This document shows, one piece after another, positions 53,498 to 60,811 of a DNA stretch of 64,000 nucleotides. The translations under genes were made by a program, and so were the position numbers. Source of the stretch: Phycisphaerales bacterium (GTDB lineage: Bacteria; Planctomycetota; Phycisphaerae; Phycisphaerales; UBA1924); the NCBI GenBank assembly GCA_023382935.1, contig JAHDXL010000002.1, forward strand, positions 310,001 through 374,000, written 5' to 3'. Numbering within the stretch: the stretch's first letter is position 1; the number at the start of each line of letters is the position of its first letter. A model generated the notes under the pieces. The model did no database searches. It saw only the letters and a program-made list of their open reading frames with translations, and was not told where the DNA came from.

Positions 53498-55717
53498 ATG
53501 GGGTGTCTGGTGTCGGGCGAACGTTTCAGGCCGCACGTCCGGGACAGATTCGGGAAACGCCCAATGGGGGGCGGGCGCTGGTGGCCGTTCATGTTGCTCG
53601 CGTTGGCGTTTGACGCCGCGCCGGCGTGGGGGCAGTATGACCCTGCAGCCGATCAGCGGTGCATGCAGTGCCACGGGCAGGCGCACATTGCCGAGTTGGG
53701 GCCGATGGAGCGTTTGTCGATGGTGGGGACGTGGCTGGGCGAGGGTGAGGCGCCGCCTGCCGAGCCTGTGATTGGAGAGTTGCGGGGCGACGAGCCGGCG
53801 ACGCGGCCCGGGCTGCTGGTGGCGCGGGACCACCTGCTGAGCGGGCCGCACGCGCAGGTGAACTGCGTGGGATGCCACGCCGATGCGATCCAGTTGCCGC
53901 ACGCGGCACGGCTGGAGTTGCAGCAGTGCGCGACGACGTGCCACGCCGAGGCGAGCGAGCACTATCGCGAAGGCGAGCACTTCAAGGCACTGATTCGGGG
54001 AGAGGCGATGGCGCCGACGTGCGTGACCTGCCACGGCGGGCACGATGTTCTTCGGGCGACGGATCGCACGGCGCCGCAGCACAGGTTGAACCGTCTGCAT
54101 CTGTGCGGCGACTGCCACGTCAAGCATGTGGCCGACGACGGGGCGGAGAAGATCTCGTCGTATCTCGAAAGCGCGCACGCTCGAGCGGCCAAGGTGGCGG
54201 GGCTGTTGTTCGCGGCGACGTGCTCGGACTGTCACGGCGCGCACGGGGTGTTCCGCTCGAGCGATCCGCGCTCACCGGTGCATCGCGAGGCGATTCCGAG
54301 TACGTGCGGCGTGTGCCATCAGGGCGTGAACGAGTTGTACGCGACGAGCATCCACGGGCAGTTGCTTGCCAAGGGAGATGCGCGAGGTCCGGTGTGCACC
54401 GATTGCCACGCGGCGCATGGCATTGGGCTGGCATCTTCGGATTTTCTGCTGGATGTGATCTATGAGTGCGGCGCCTGCCACGAAACGGCCGGACCGGACC
54501 GCGGCAAGTCGCGGTCGTTCTACGAGACCTACCGCGAGAGTTACCACGGGCAGGTGACGCGACTTGGCTCGATGCGTGCGGCCCGGTGCAGTGACTGCCA
54601 CGGGTTCCACACCGTGCTTCCGGCCAGCGACGCCAACTCGATGGTTCATCCGGACAACATCATCGCAACCTGTGCGAATTGCCACCCACGGGCCAACGCG
54701 AACTTCGTCAAGTTTGACCCGCATGCCGACTATCGCGACCGCGAACGCTACCCGTTGCTGCATGGCGTGTGGATCTACTTCATCATCGTGATGAGCGGGG
54801 CCTTCGGGTTTTTCGGGCTGCACTCGATTCTGTGGTTCGCACGCGGCAAGTGGGAGCAGATCCGCGGGCGAGCGCCCAAACACCACGGGCACTCCAAGAC
54901 CTCCATCCGGCGTTTCACGAAGATCAATCGCGTCAACCACGTCCTGGTGATGGTGACCTTCTTCGGCCTGACGGCCACGGGCATTCCTCTGGTGTTCAAC
55001 GACCGCCCGTGGGCGCAGTTCCTGGCCAACCTGTTCGGAGGTGTGGTGATTGCGGGCGTGTGGCATCGTGTGTTCGCGACCATGCTGATCCTGAACTTCG
55101 TGCTTCACTTCGTGCACCTGACGATCGCGTTCCAGCGGCGTTCGGGCTCGGCGCTGGACTGGGCGCTGGGGCCGAACTCGATGGTGCCGCGCTGGCGCGA
55201 CGCGGTGGACATCATGAACATGTTCAAGTGGTTCTTCCGGGGCGGGCCGGTGCCGCGACTGGACCGCTGGGCCTACTGGGAGAAGTTTGACTACTGGGCC
55301 GAGATTTTCGGGTCGATGATCATCGGCGGTTCGGGCCTGCTGCTGTGGTTCCCGGAGATCGCGTCGAAGTTCCTCCCCGGCTGGGTCTTCAACGTGGCGA
55401 TGATCGTACATGGGTACGAGGCGCTGCTGGCGATCTGCTTCATCTTCACGATTCACTTCTTCAACGCCCACATGCGACCGGGCAAGTTCCCGGTGGACCG
55501 GGTCATCTTCACCGGCGCCTTGTCGGAAGAGGAACTCAAGGCCGAGCGCCCCGACGAGTACGAACGCCTGGTCAAGACCGGCCGGCTCGAGTCCCTGCGC
55601 GTGCCGACCTCGCCGGCTGAGCACGGAGTGGGGCTGATTGTCTTCGCGGGTGTGGCGGTGTCGATCGGGGTGACGCTGGCGGTGCTGATCATCCTGGGTG
55701 GACTGGGAATCCTGTGA
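53498..55717 (+). CDS. Fused multiheme cytochrome c / cytochrome b membrane protein (second paralogue)
   Basis: 739 residues with the same plan as the preceding gene: signal or anchor segment (FMLLALAFDAAPAWG), then eleven heme sites from residue 55 on (ten CXXCH plus CATTCH as the third, again CX3CH), then about six membrane helices with FGLHSILW, VNHVLVMVTF, WHRVFATML, VLHFVHLTI, VHGYEALL and IHFFNAHM. ATG at 53564 is an equally good start and would shorten the leader by 22 residues; neither has a clear ribosome site. The pair share the GQAHIA, HGGH, CSDCHGAHG and WEKFDY blocks, so they arose by tandem duplication. It is seven bases from the next gene. Confidence 0.9.
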   Translation: MGCLVSGERFRPHVRDRFGKRPMGGGRWWPFMLLALAFDAAPAWGQYDPAADQRCMQCHGQAHIAELGPMERLSMVGTWLGEGEAPPAEPVIGELRGDEPATRPGLLVARDHLLSGPHAQVNCVGCHADAIQLPHAARLELQQCATTCHAEASEHYREGEHFKALIRGEAMAPTCVTCHGGHDVLRATDRTAPQHRLNRLHLCGDCHVKHVADDGAEKISSYLESAHARAAKVAGLLFAATCSDCHGAHGVFRSSDPRSPVHREAIPSTCGVCHQGVNELYATSIHGQLLAKGDARGPVCTDCHAAHGIGLASSDFLLDVIYECGACHETAGPDRGKSRSFYETYRESYHGQVTRLGSMRAARCSDCHGFHTVLPASDANSMVHPDNIIATCANCHPRANANFVKFDPHADYRDRERYPLLHGVWIYFIIVMSGAFGFFGLHSILWFARGKWEQIRGRAPKHHGHSKTSIRRFTKINRVNHVLVMVTFFGLTATGIPLVFNDRPWAQFLANLFGGVVIAGVWHRVFATMLILNFVLHFVHLTIAFQRRSGSALDWALGPNSMVPRWRDAVDIMNMFKWFFRGGPVPRLDRWAYWEKFDYWAEIFGSMIIGGSGLLLWFPEIASKFLPGWVFNVAMIVHGYEALLAICFIFTIHFFNAHMRPGKFPVDRVIFTGALSEEELKAERPDEYERLVKTGRLESLRVPTSPAEHGVGLIVFAGVAVSIGVTLAVLIILGGLGIL

Positions 55718-55724
55718 GCATGTG

Positions 55725-57230
55725 ATGGCAGGCAGGAAGTCCAGCAAGGCCAGAGTGAACAAACCCGCGCGCGGGGCGGTGAGGCCGCGCCGTCGTCGGC
55801 GGATCATTGCGGGCTGCGGGGCGGGCGTCGTGACGTCTGTTGCGCTGGCGGCCGGCGGGTATCTGCTCTTCGGGCGTGACCATGCGGATCGCGGGGCGGT
55901 GGACGACCACCATGTGCAGGGGCCTGCGGCGGTGGAGCCGGCGCCGCGCCCGACGACGGCGGTGTCGTTTGAGCAGGGTTGTGCCACGGCCGAGTGTCAC
56001 GCGGGGTTTCTGGCAGAGCGAGGAGGGCACCAGCCGAGCGTGTCGGGCGCGTGCGACCAGTGCCACCTGCCCGATGCGGGTGGGCACATGTTTCCGATGG
56101 CGCGCGGACCAGAGGAAATGTGTCTGGCCTGCCACGATGGGTTTGCCCACCGGGAGTTTCAGCACAATGCGCTCTCGAGCCAGGGATGCACGGCCTGTCA
56201 CGATCCGCACCGGTCAGACGGCCCGGCGCTGCTGCAGGCTTCGAGCGTGCAGGCGACGTGTGCAGGCTGCCACCCGGCTCCGGGTGGAAAGACCACGCAT
56301 GCGCCGTTTGCGTCAGGACAGTGCGTGGCCTGCCACGAGCCGCACGAGTCGGACTTTCCGGGCTTGCTTCGAGGCGGCGTGGGAATGGAGCACTGCGCCC
56401 TGTGCCACGAGGGGCTGGTGCAGAACGTGCGCGACATGCGTCACACGCACTCGAAGATCGAGGGCCAGTGCCAGGCGTGCCATGATCCGCACGCGGCCGA
56501 TCGGGTCAGCCTGCTGACGCTGGATGCGGGCACAGGTTGCCTGGAATGTCACGATCGCGTGCGTGCGACCATCGCCGGTGCGACGGTGACGCATGGCGCG
56601 GTGATGACCGGGGACCGGTGCGTGAGTTGCCACAATCCGCACGCGGCGGACGTTCCGAACATGCTGGCGGATCGGCAGGCTGCGGTTTGCCTGGACTGCC
56701 ACGACAAGGAAGTGCGTGGCACGGACGGTCGGATGGTTCTGTCGATGAGTACCGTGCTCAGCGCCAGGGTGGTGCACGGGCCCGTGAGGATGGACGAGTG
56801 CAGCGCCTGTCACAGCGTGCACGGGAGCACGCGGGCCAGGCTGCTCAACGACCTGTCTCCGAAGGTGCTGTACGGTGGGTTCGATGTGCGGAACTATGCG
56901 CTGTGCTTCCAGTGCCACGACCAGGACATGGTGCTGGAGGAGCGGACCACCACGGGCACGCAGTTCCGCGACGGGGACAAGAACCTGCACTATCTGCATG
57001 TGGCCAGGACAGTGCAGCCGGAGTCATGCACGCAGTGTCACTCGGTGCATGCGTCAGACTCGCCGCGGCTGATCGCCCAGAAGGTGTCGTATCAGGGCTC
57101 GAAGTGGATGATGGACATGAACTTCGAGATTCGCGCCGATGGTGGGAGTTGCGGGCCGGGCTGCCACGAGATGCTGTCCTATTCTCGGGAGGCAAGGACT
57201 CTTCCACAGTTGCCGGGAGGTGAGCCATGA
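55725..57230 (+). CDS. Membrane-anchored 15-site multiheme cytochrome c (doubled CXXCH type)
   Basis: About 501 residues from ATG at 55725. A Lys/Arg-rich N-terminus precedes one helix (IAGCGAGVVTSVALAAGGYLL) that anchors the protein with the rest outside the membrane. Fifteen heme sites follow: the first is CX4CH (CATAECH), thirteen are CXXCH, and the last is CX3CH (CGPGCH). Many fall in the repeating CxxCHdPH and CxxCHxxH pattern of doubled-CXXCH proteins, giving distal histidines for bis-His ligation. No catalytic motif is visible. Its stop overlaps the next start by four bases, so the two are co-translated and probably partners of the fused cytochromes upstream. Confidence 0.9.
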   Translation: MAGRKSSKARVNKPARGAVRPRRRRRIIAGCGAGVVTSVALAAGGYLLFGRDHADRGAVDDHHVQGPAAVEPAPRPTTAVSFEQGCATAECHAGFLAERGGHQPSVSGACDQCHLPDAGGHMFPMARGPEEMCLACHDGFAHREFQHNALSSQGCTACHDPHRSDGPALLQASSVQATCAGCHPAPGGKTTHAPFASGQCVACHEPHESDFPGLLRGGVGMEHCALCHEGLVQNVRDMRHTHSKIEGQCQACHDPHAADRVSLLTLDAGTGCLECHDRVRATIAGATVTHGAVMTGDRCVSCHNPHAADVPNMLADRQAAVCLDCHDKEVRGTDGRMVLSMSTVLSARVVHGPVRMDECSACHSVHGSTRARLLNDLSPKVLYGGFDVRNYALCFQCHDQDMVLEERTTTGTQFRDGDKNLHYLHVARTVQPESCTQCHSVHASDSPRLIAQKVSYQGSKWMMDMNFEIRADGGSCGPGCHEMLSYSREARTLPQLPGGEP

Positions 57231-58660
57231 GAGCCGCGTGGCTGTGGTCAGGGGTGCTGGCAGGGGCGGTGATCGGCATGGCCGCGTGGACGCAGACGCA
57301 GGAAGGGCAGCCGGTGGCGGCGCCGACGACGGAGATTCCTCGCGGCGGGTGTGTGACGGCTGAGTGTCACCCCGGAGTGAAGAACTACCCGGTGCTGCAC
57401 GCGCCGATCAACGTGAACGCGTGCGACGCGTGCCACACACTGTCGAGCGCGGAGAAGCACACCTTTACGCCGACGCGCCCGCGAGAGGAGCAGTGCCTGT
57501 TCTGCCATACGGTGGATACGAGCGATGCGCTGGTGATCCACGATCCGATTGTCAAGGGCGATTGTGCCTCGTGCCACAATCCCCACGGCGGAACCTCTCC
57601 GACGATGCTGCGGGGCGGTCGATACATTGACCTGTGCCGCAGTTGCCACGAGGGGGTGGCGCAGGCGAAGGCGGTGGTGCATGGCCCGGCGGCAGCGGGT
57701 GCGTGTGGGGCGTGCCACGAGCCGCACGCCTCGAGGAACCGCATGCTGCTCAGCGAGGACGGGCGGGAACTGTGCCTGCGCTGCCACGTAAACACGGGCA
57801 TTACGATCGACACGGGGCGCAACGTGCATGAGCCGGCGCTGGGCGATTGCCTGCTGTGCCACGATCCGCATGCGTCGGACTACAAGGCAGCCCTCGTGCG
57901 AGACCCGCAGCACCTGTGCATGGAATGCCACCAGGACATGGCGCACCTGATCGAAACAGCGACCACGACGCACGCAGCCGTCACGAGCGAGCGATCATGC
58001 CTGAACTGCCACACGGGGCACGCCTCGCAGCACGCCAGTCTGTTGCAGAAGGACATGATGCAGTTGTGCTTTGAGTGCCACGACAGGGTGATCAAGTTGC
58101 CCGACGGCACCGAGATCGCCAACATGAAAGCGATTATTGAGAAGGGCACCAGTCTGCACGGGCCGATTGCCGAGCACGACTGCGCTTCGTGCCACGAAAT
58201 TCACGGCGGCGGGCACCGGCGGCTGCTGACCAGCGAGTATCCGACCGAATTCTACCTGCCGTTCGCCGAGAGCCAATATGCCCTCTGCTTCAACTGCCAC
58301 GACCGGCAACTGGTGCTGCTGGAAAAGACCGACACGGTGACGGGCTTCCGCAACGGCGACCAGAACCTGCACTTCGTGCACGTCAACAAGGATGACAAGG
58401 GACGCTCGTGCCGCGTGTGCCACGACGCACATGCGTCCAGTCAGGCCAATCACATCCGCGAGTCGATTCCCTTCGGGCCCAAGGGTTGGCCTCTGCCGAT
58501 CAAGTATGTCAGCAGGGGGGACGGCGGCGGCTGCGCGGCCGGGTGTCACGCAGCACTGGACTACAGCCGAACCAACCCGGTGGTGTATCCGAAGACGCCG
58601 GAGGATCGCGGGTGGCGCGGGGAAGAACTGGTTCCGGGGAAACGAAGCGACAAGCCTTAG
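57227..58660 (+). CDS. Membrane-anchored 15-site multiheme cytochrome c, second copy
   Basis: 477 residues. Anchor or signal helix at residues 5-21 (WLWSGVLAGAVIGMAAW). It carries the same fifteen-site series as its neighbour: first CVTAECH (CX4CH), thirteen CXXCH, last CAAGCH (CX3CH). A shared segment, YALCFNCHDRQLVLLEK with TGFRNGDQNLHFVHV, matches YALCFQCHDQDMVLEE and RDGDKNLHYLHV in the other protein. The start overlaps the preceding stop by four bases. Probably a structural or electron-relay subunit working beside the other 15-site protein. Confidence 0.9.
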   Translation: MRAAWLWSGVLAGAVIGMAAWTQTQEGQPVAAPTTEIPRGGCVTAECHPGVKNYPVLHAPINVNACDACHTLSSAEKHTFTPTRPREEQCLFCHTVDTSDALVIHDPIVKGDCASCHNPHGGTSPTMLRGGRYIDLCRSCHEGVAQAKAVVHGPAAAGACGACHEPHASRNRMLLSEDGRELCLRCHVNTGITIDTGRNVHEPALGDCLLCHDPHASDYKAALVRDPQHLCMECHQDMAHLIETATTTHAAVTSERSCLNCHTGHASQHASLLQKDMMQLCFECHDRVIKLPDGTEIANMKAIIEKGTSLHGPIAEHDCASCHEIHGGGHRRLLTSEYPTEFYLPFAESQYALCFNCHDRQLVLLEKTDTVTGFRNGDQNLHFVHVNKDDKGRSCRVCHDAHASSQANHIRESIPFGPKGWPLPIKYVSRGDGGGCAAGCHAALDYSRTNPVVYPKTPEDRGWRGEELVPGKRSDKP

Positions 58661-58676
58661 TGGGACGCTTTCCAGG

Positions 58677-58694
58677 CGCGGGCTCCGGCCCGCG
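58677..58694 (+). repeat. 7-bp GC hairpin abutting a ribosome binding site
   Basis: CGCGGGC, loop TCCG, and the exact complement GCCCGCG. The last base of the stem is the first base of GGGAG, the ribosome binding site for the gene at 58706. Same arrangement as at 21786-21809. Confidence 0.7.
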
Positions 58695-58705
58695 GGAGAT
58701 CGACG

Positions 58706-59734
58706 ATGAAATGGGGAATCTGGACGAGCCTGATCGGCGTGCTGTGTGTGGTAATGGCGGCCCGGGCGGCACGCGCCGACGACGTGCGCAACGTCAAGCG
58801 GGGCGAGCCGGTGCCCGAATATCGTCTGGCCGCTCTCGGCGGGCAGGTGATCGACAGCGCCGCGCTCAAGGGCAAGGTGGTGGTGCTGGTCTACCTTTCG
58901 GCTGAGCAGAAAAGCAGCGAACTGGCGGCGGCCGAAACACAGGAGATCGCGTTGCGTTACGCCGATCAACCGGTGCAGTTTGTGCACGTGACGGCCGACG
59001 TGGTGCATCGGGCCTATTTTGAGCGGCTGCGTGCGGACAAAGCGATCTCCATTCCGCTCGCGCTCGACCCGGCCCGTGAGTTGTATTCGCGACTCGGGCT
59101 GATCGTCTTTCCGACCACGATTGTGTCAGACCGCGAGGGCAAACTGCTGCAGGTGATCTCGACGCGCGGGCCCGACTATGCGCATGTGCTCGACGTGTAT
59201 GTGCGTCATGCGCTGGGCATGATCGATGACGCGGGGATGAAGGATGCGCTGACGGCGCGCACGGCCCAGGACCGCTCGCCGCAGAGCCTGGCCTCGCGTC
59301 ACCGCGCCGCCGCCCGGCTGTTGCGCGACAAGGGGCTGAACGAATCGGCCGAGGAAGAACTCAAGTCGGCGCTCAAACTCGATCCGCAGAGCCGCGACGT
59401 GCAGTTGGACCTTGCGGACCTGTATTTGCGCATGGGCCGCTTTGACGACGCGGGGAAACTGCTCGAAGGCGTGCTGGCGGTCGACTCGCGTCACCACCGG
59501 GCACGCCTGCTCAAGGGCATCGCGGCCTTCCGTCTGGGGAATCTGGACGAGGCCGAGAAGATCCTGACTGAAGTGCTGGTGCTCAACCCCGACCCTGCGC
59601 GGACGCACTATTACCTGGGCTTGATTTGCGAGCGCAAGGGCGAGAAGGATAAGGCGATCGAGCATTATCGCGAGGCGCTGGGCCGCGTTCTCAGCGAGCC
59701 GGGGCTGACCCAGGCACCGGCCTCGCAGCCTTGA
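58706..59734 (+). CDS. Thioredoxin-fold/TPR protein without redox cysteines
   Basis: 342 residues with a signal peptide (WTSLIGVLCVVMAARAARA). Residues about 30-175 form a peroxiredoxin/TlpA-like thioredoxin fold: GEPVPEYRLAALGGQVID, then KVVVLVYLSAEQKSSE, and the cis-proline loop VFPTTIVSDREGK. The CXXC expected after the VYLS strand is absent (AEQK), so it cannot do thiol exchange. Residues about 195-335 hold four tetratricopeptide repeats (GLNESAEEELKSALKLDPQ, GNLDEAEKILTEVLVLNPD). It lies 45 bases after the 15-site cytochrome gene, same strand. Inference: a periplasmic scaffold or maturation helper for the cytochromes. Confidence 0.85.
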   Translation: MKWGIWTSLIGVLCVVMAARAARADDVRNVKRGEPVPEYRLAALGGQVIDSAALKGKVVVLVYLSAEQKSSELAAAETQEIALRYADQPVQFVHVTADVVHRAYFERLRADKAISIPLALDPARELYSRLGLIVFPTTIVSDREGKLLQVISTRGPDYAHVLDVYVRHALGMIDDAGMKDALTARTAQDRSPQSLASRHRAAARLLRDKGLNESAEEELKSALKLDPQSRDVQLDLADLYLRMGRFDDAGKLLEGVLAVDSRHHRARLLKGIAAFRLGNLDEAEKILTEVLVLNPDPARTHYYLGLICERKGEKDKAIEHYREALGRVLSEPGLTQAPASQP

Positions 59735-59737
59735 GTG

Positions 59738-60175
59738 TCAGGCCGATCGCTGATGATCGCACGAGTCGGGCGAGGATGTCGATCGCGAGGCCCGGGTTGC
59801 GCGCGGCGCGGGCATGCTGACTTGGCGGCGGCCGTCGATCTGGTGCAGGATCGCCAGGATCGGATGCCGCAGGAGCATGCGCGGGCCGGCATAGCGCATT
59901 ACAACCTTGACCTGGGCGCGCATGTCTTTCTTGTAGCAGTGGATGGGGCATTGGGCGCAGGCGGGCTTCTCGAAGCAATATGGGCACTTGTCGATACGCA
60001 ACATCGCGTAATCGTGCAGTTCCCGGCAGTCACGGCACAGTCCTGGGGTGCCGTGGTGGTGGCGGCAGTACATCGCGATCATCAGGCCGATCGTGCGCTT
60101 CTCGCGCCGGATGCGGCGGGGCGTGCCGAAGCCGGTGGGGTCAAGAAACGTCAAGGTACGCTCCCTCAGCCTCAT
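59738..60175 (-). CDS. YgbA-like nitrous oxide-stimulated promoter family protein
   Basis: About 145 residues from ATG at 60175; a GTG at 60214 is the other choice. The conserved block is REKRTIGLMIAMYCRHHHG, then CRDCRELHDYAMLRIDKCPY, CAQCPIHCY and RYAGPRMLLRHPILAILH. This matches the YgbA family, which in enterobacteria is regulated by the NO sensor NsrR. The paired cysteines suggest a metal or Fe-S site. The C-terminal 25 residues are low-complexity. Divergent from a truncated haemoglobin gene, with an inverted repeat between them, so both probably belong to a nitric oxide response. It converges on the TPR gene with three bases between stops. Confidence 0.84.
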   Translation of the reverse strand: MRLRERTLTFLDPTGFGTPRRIRREKRTIGLMIAMYCRHHHGTPGLCRDCRELHDYAMLRIDKCPYCFEKPACAQCPIHCYKKDMRAQVKVVMRYAGPRMLLRHPILAILHQIDGRRQVSMPAPRATRASRSTSSPDSCDHQRSA

Positions 60176-60252
60176 GGTGCGACGGGACACCGATAGCCCA
60201 AGATACGCCAGCACTCCGAAGCAGGAGTTGTCGGTTGCGAGGCGTGCGGAAA

Positions 60253-60271
60253 GTCAAAATTTGGAATTGAC
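60253..60271 (+). promoter_or_regulatory. Candidate operator (GTCAA-N9-TTGAC inverted repeat)
   Basis: A 19-base palindromic site between ygbA-like and truncated haemoglobin genes. GTCAA and TTGAC are separated by nine bases and sit just upstream of the -35 of the haemoglobin promoter. It does not match FNR (TTGAT-N4-ATCAA) or the known NsrR pattern, so the regulator is unknown. Confidence 0.4.
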
Positions 60272-60278
60272 GCCCCAT

Positions 60279-60307
60279 TTGTCTTGCAGAACGGTAGGCG
60301 GGATAAT
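60279..60307 (+). promoter_or_regulatory. Candidate promoter of the truncated haemoglobin gene
   Basis: TTGTCT, a 17-base spacer and GATAAT. A start near 60314 leaves only about 13 bases before the ATG, with no ribosome binding site in them, so the message would be nearly leaderless. Confidence 0.5.
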
Positions 60308-60326
60308 ATGGTGAAACTCATCCATT

Positions 60327-60743
60327 ATGAGCGAAGTCAAGCCACAACAAGGGTTCTTGCCCATCAGCAGACTGCCCGACTCGGGGCATGGGCCGTGCAT
60401 CACCGAGGACGATGTTCGGCGGGTCGTGGACGCCTTCTACGACGTGGCTGCGGAGGACGAGGTTCTCGGACCGATCTTCCAGCAGTACGTTCACAACTGG
60501 CCCGATCACATGGTCCGGCTCTACAACTTCTGGTCAGCGGTGATTCTGCAGACTGGCCGGTACGCGGGGAGACCATTCGAGGCGCACGCCCAGATCAGCC
60601 AGTTGCGTCCCGAGCACTTCGACCGCTGGCTGTTGCTCTGGGAGCAGACCGTGGCCAAGACCATCACGCCGCCGCTGCAAGGGGCATTTACGAATCCGGC
60701 TCGCCGCATGGCCAGTTCGATGATGGGACGCCTGTTCAACTGA
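60327..60743 (+). CDS. Group III truncated haemoglobin
   Basis: 138 residues. A small heme protein of the type linked to nitric oxide and oxygen handling. It has the family start ITEDDVRRVVDAFYDVAAEDEVLGPIF, then WPDHMVRLYNFWSAVILQTGRYAGRPFEAH, with the proximal His in EAHAQIS and LRPEHFDRWLLLWEQTV. The last helix (PARRMASSMMGRLF) is also typical. No ribosome binding site is visible; the promoter is about 13 bases upstream. It is divergent from the YgbA-like gene, which supports a nitric oxide stress role. 68 bases separate it from the kinase gene's stop. Confidence 0.93.
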   Translation: MSEVKPQQGFLPISRLPDSGHGPCITEDDVRRVVDAFYDVAAEDEVLGPIFQQYVHNWPDHMVRLYNFWSAVILQTGRYAGRPFEAHAQISQLRPEHFDRWLLLWEQTVAKTITPPLQGAFTNPARRMASSMMGRLFN

Positions 60744-60811
60744 ACGATCAGTGGGCTGCGGCAAAGGTCCGGCATTCGCGGGCGCTGTTGCGATAGGAAA
60801 CGGTTGAGCGA

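Noticed and set aside
54272-55987. A 571-codon minus-strand frame opposite the second c/b cytochrome
   Set aside because: The plus strand has clear heme motifs and membrane helices in order; the minus frame has no recognisable domain and unusual composition.
51147-58660. Repeated short similar sequences suggesting a CRISPR array or tandem repeats
   Set aside because: The repeats are codons for CXXCH heme sites at irregular spacing, in open reading frames, with no constant repeat and spacer lengths.
60253-60271. An FNR or NsrR binding site
   Set aside because: The half sites GTCAA/TTGAC with nine bases between do not fit the FNR (TTGAT-N4-ATCAA) or NsrR patterns, so only an unassigned operator is claimed.
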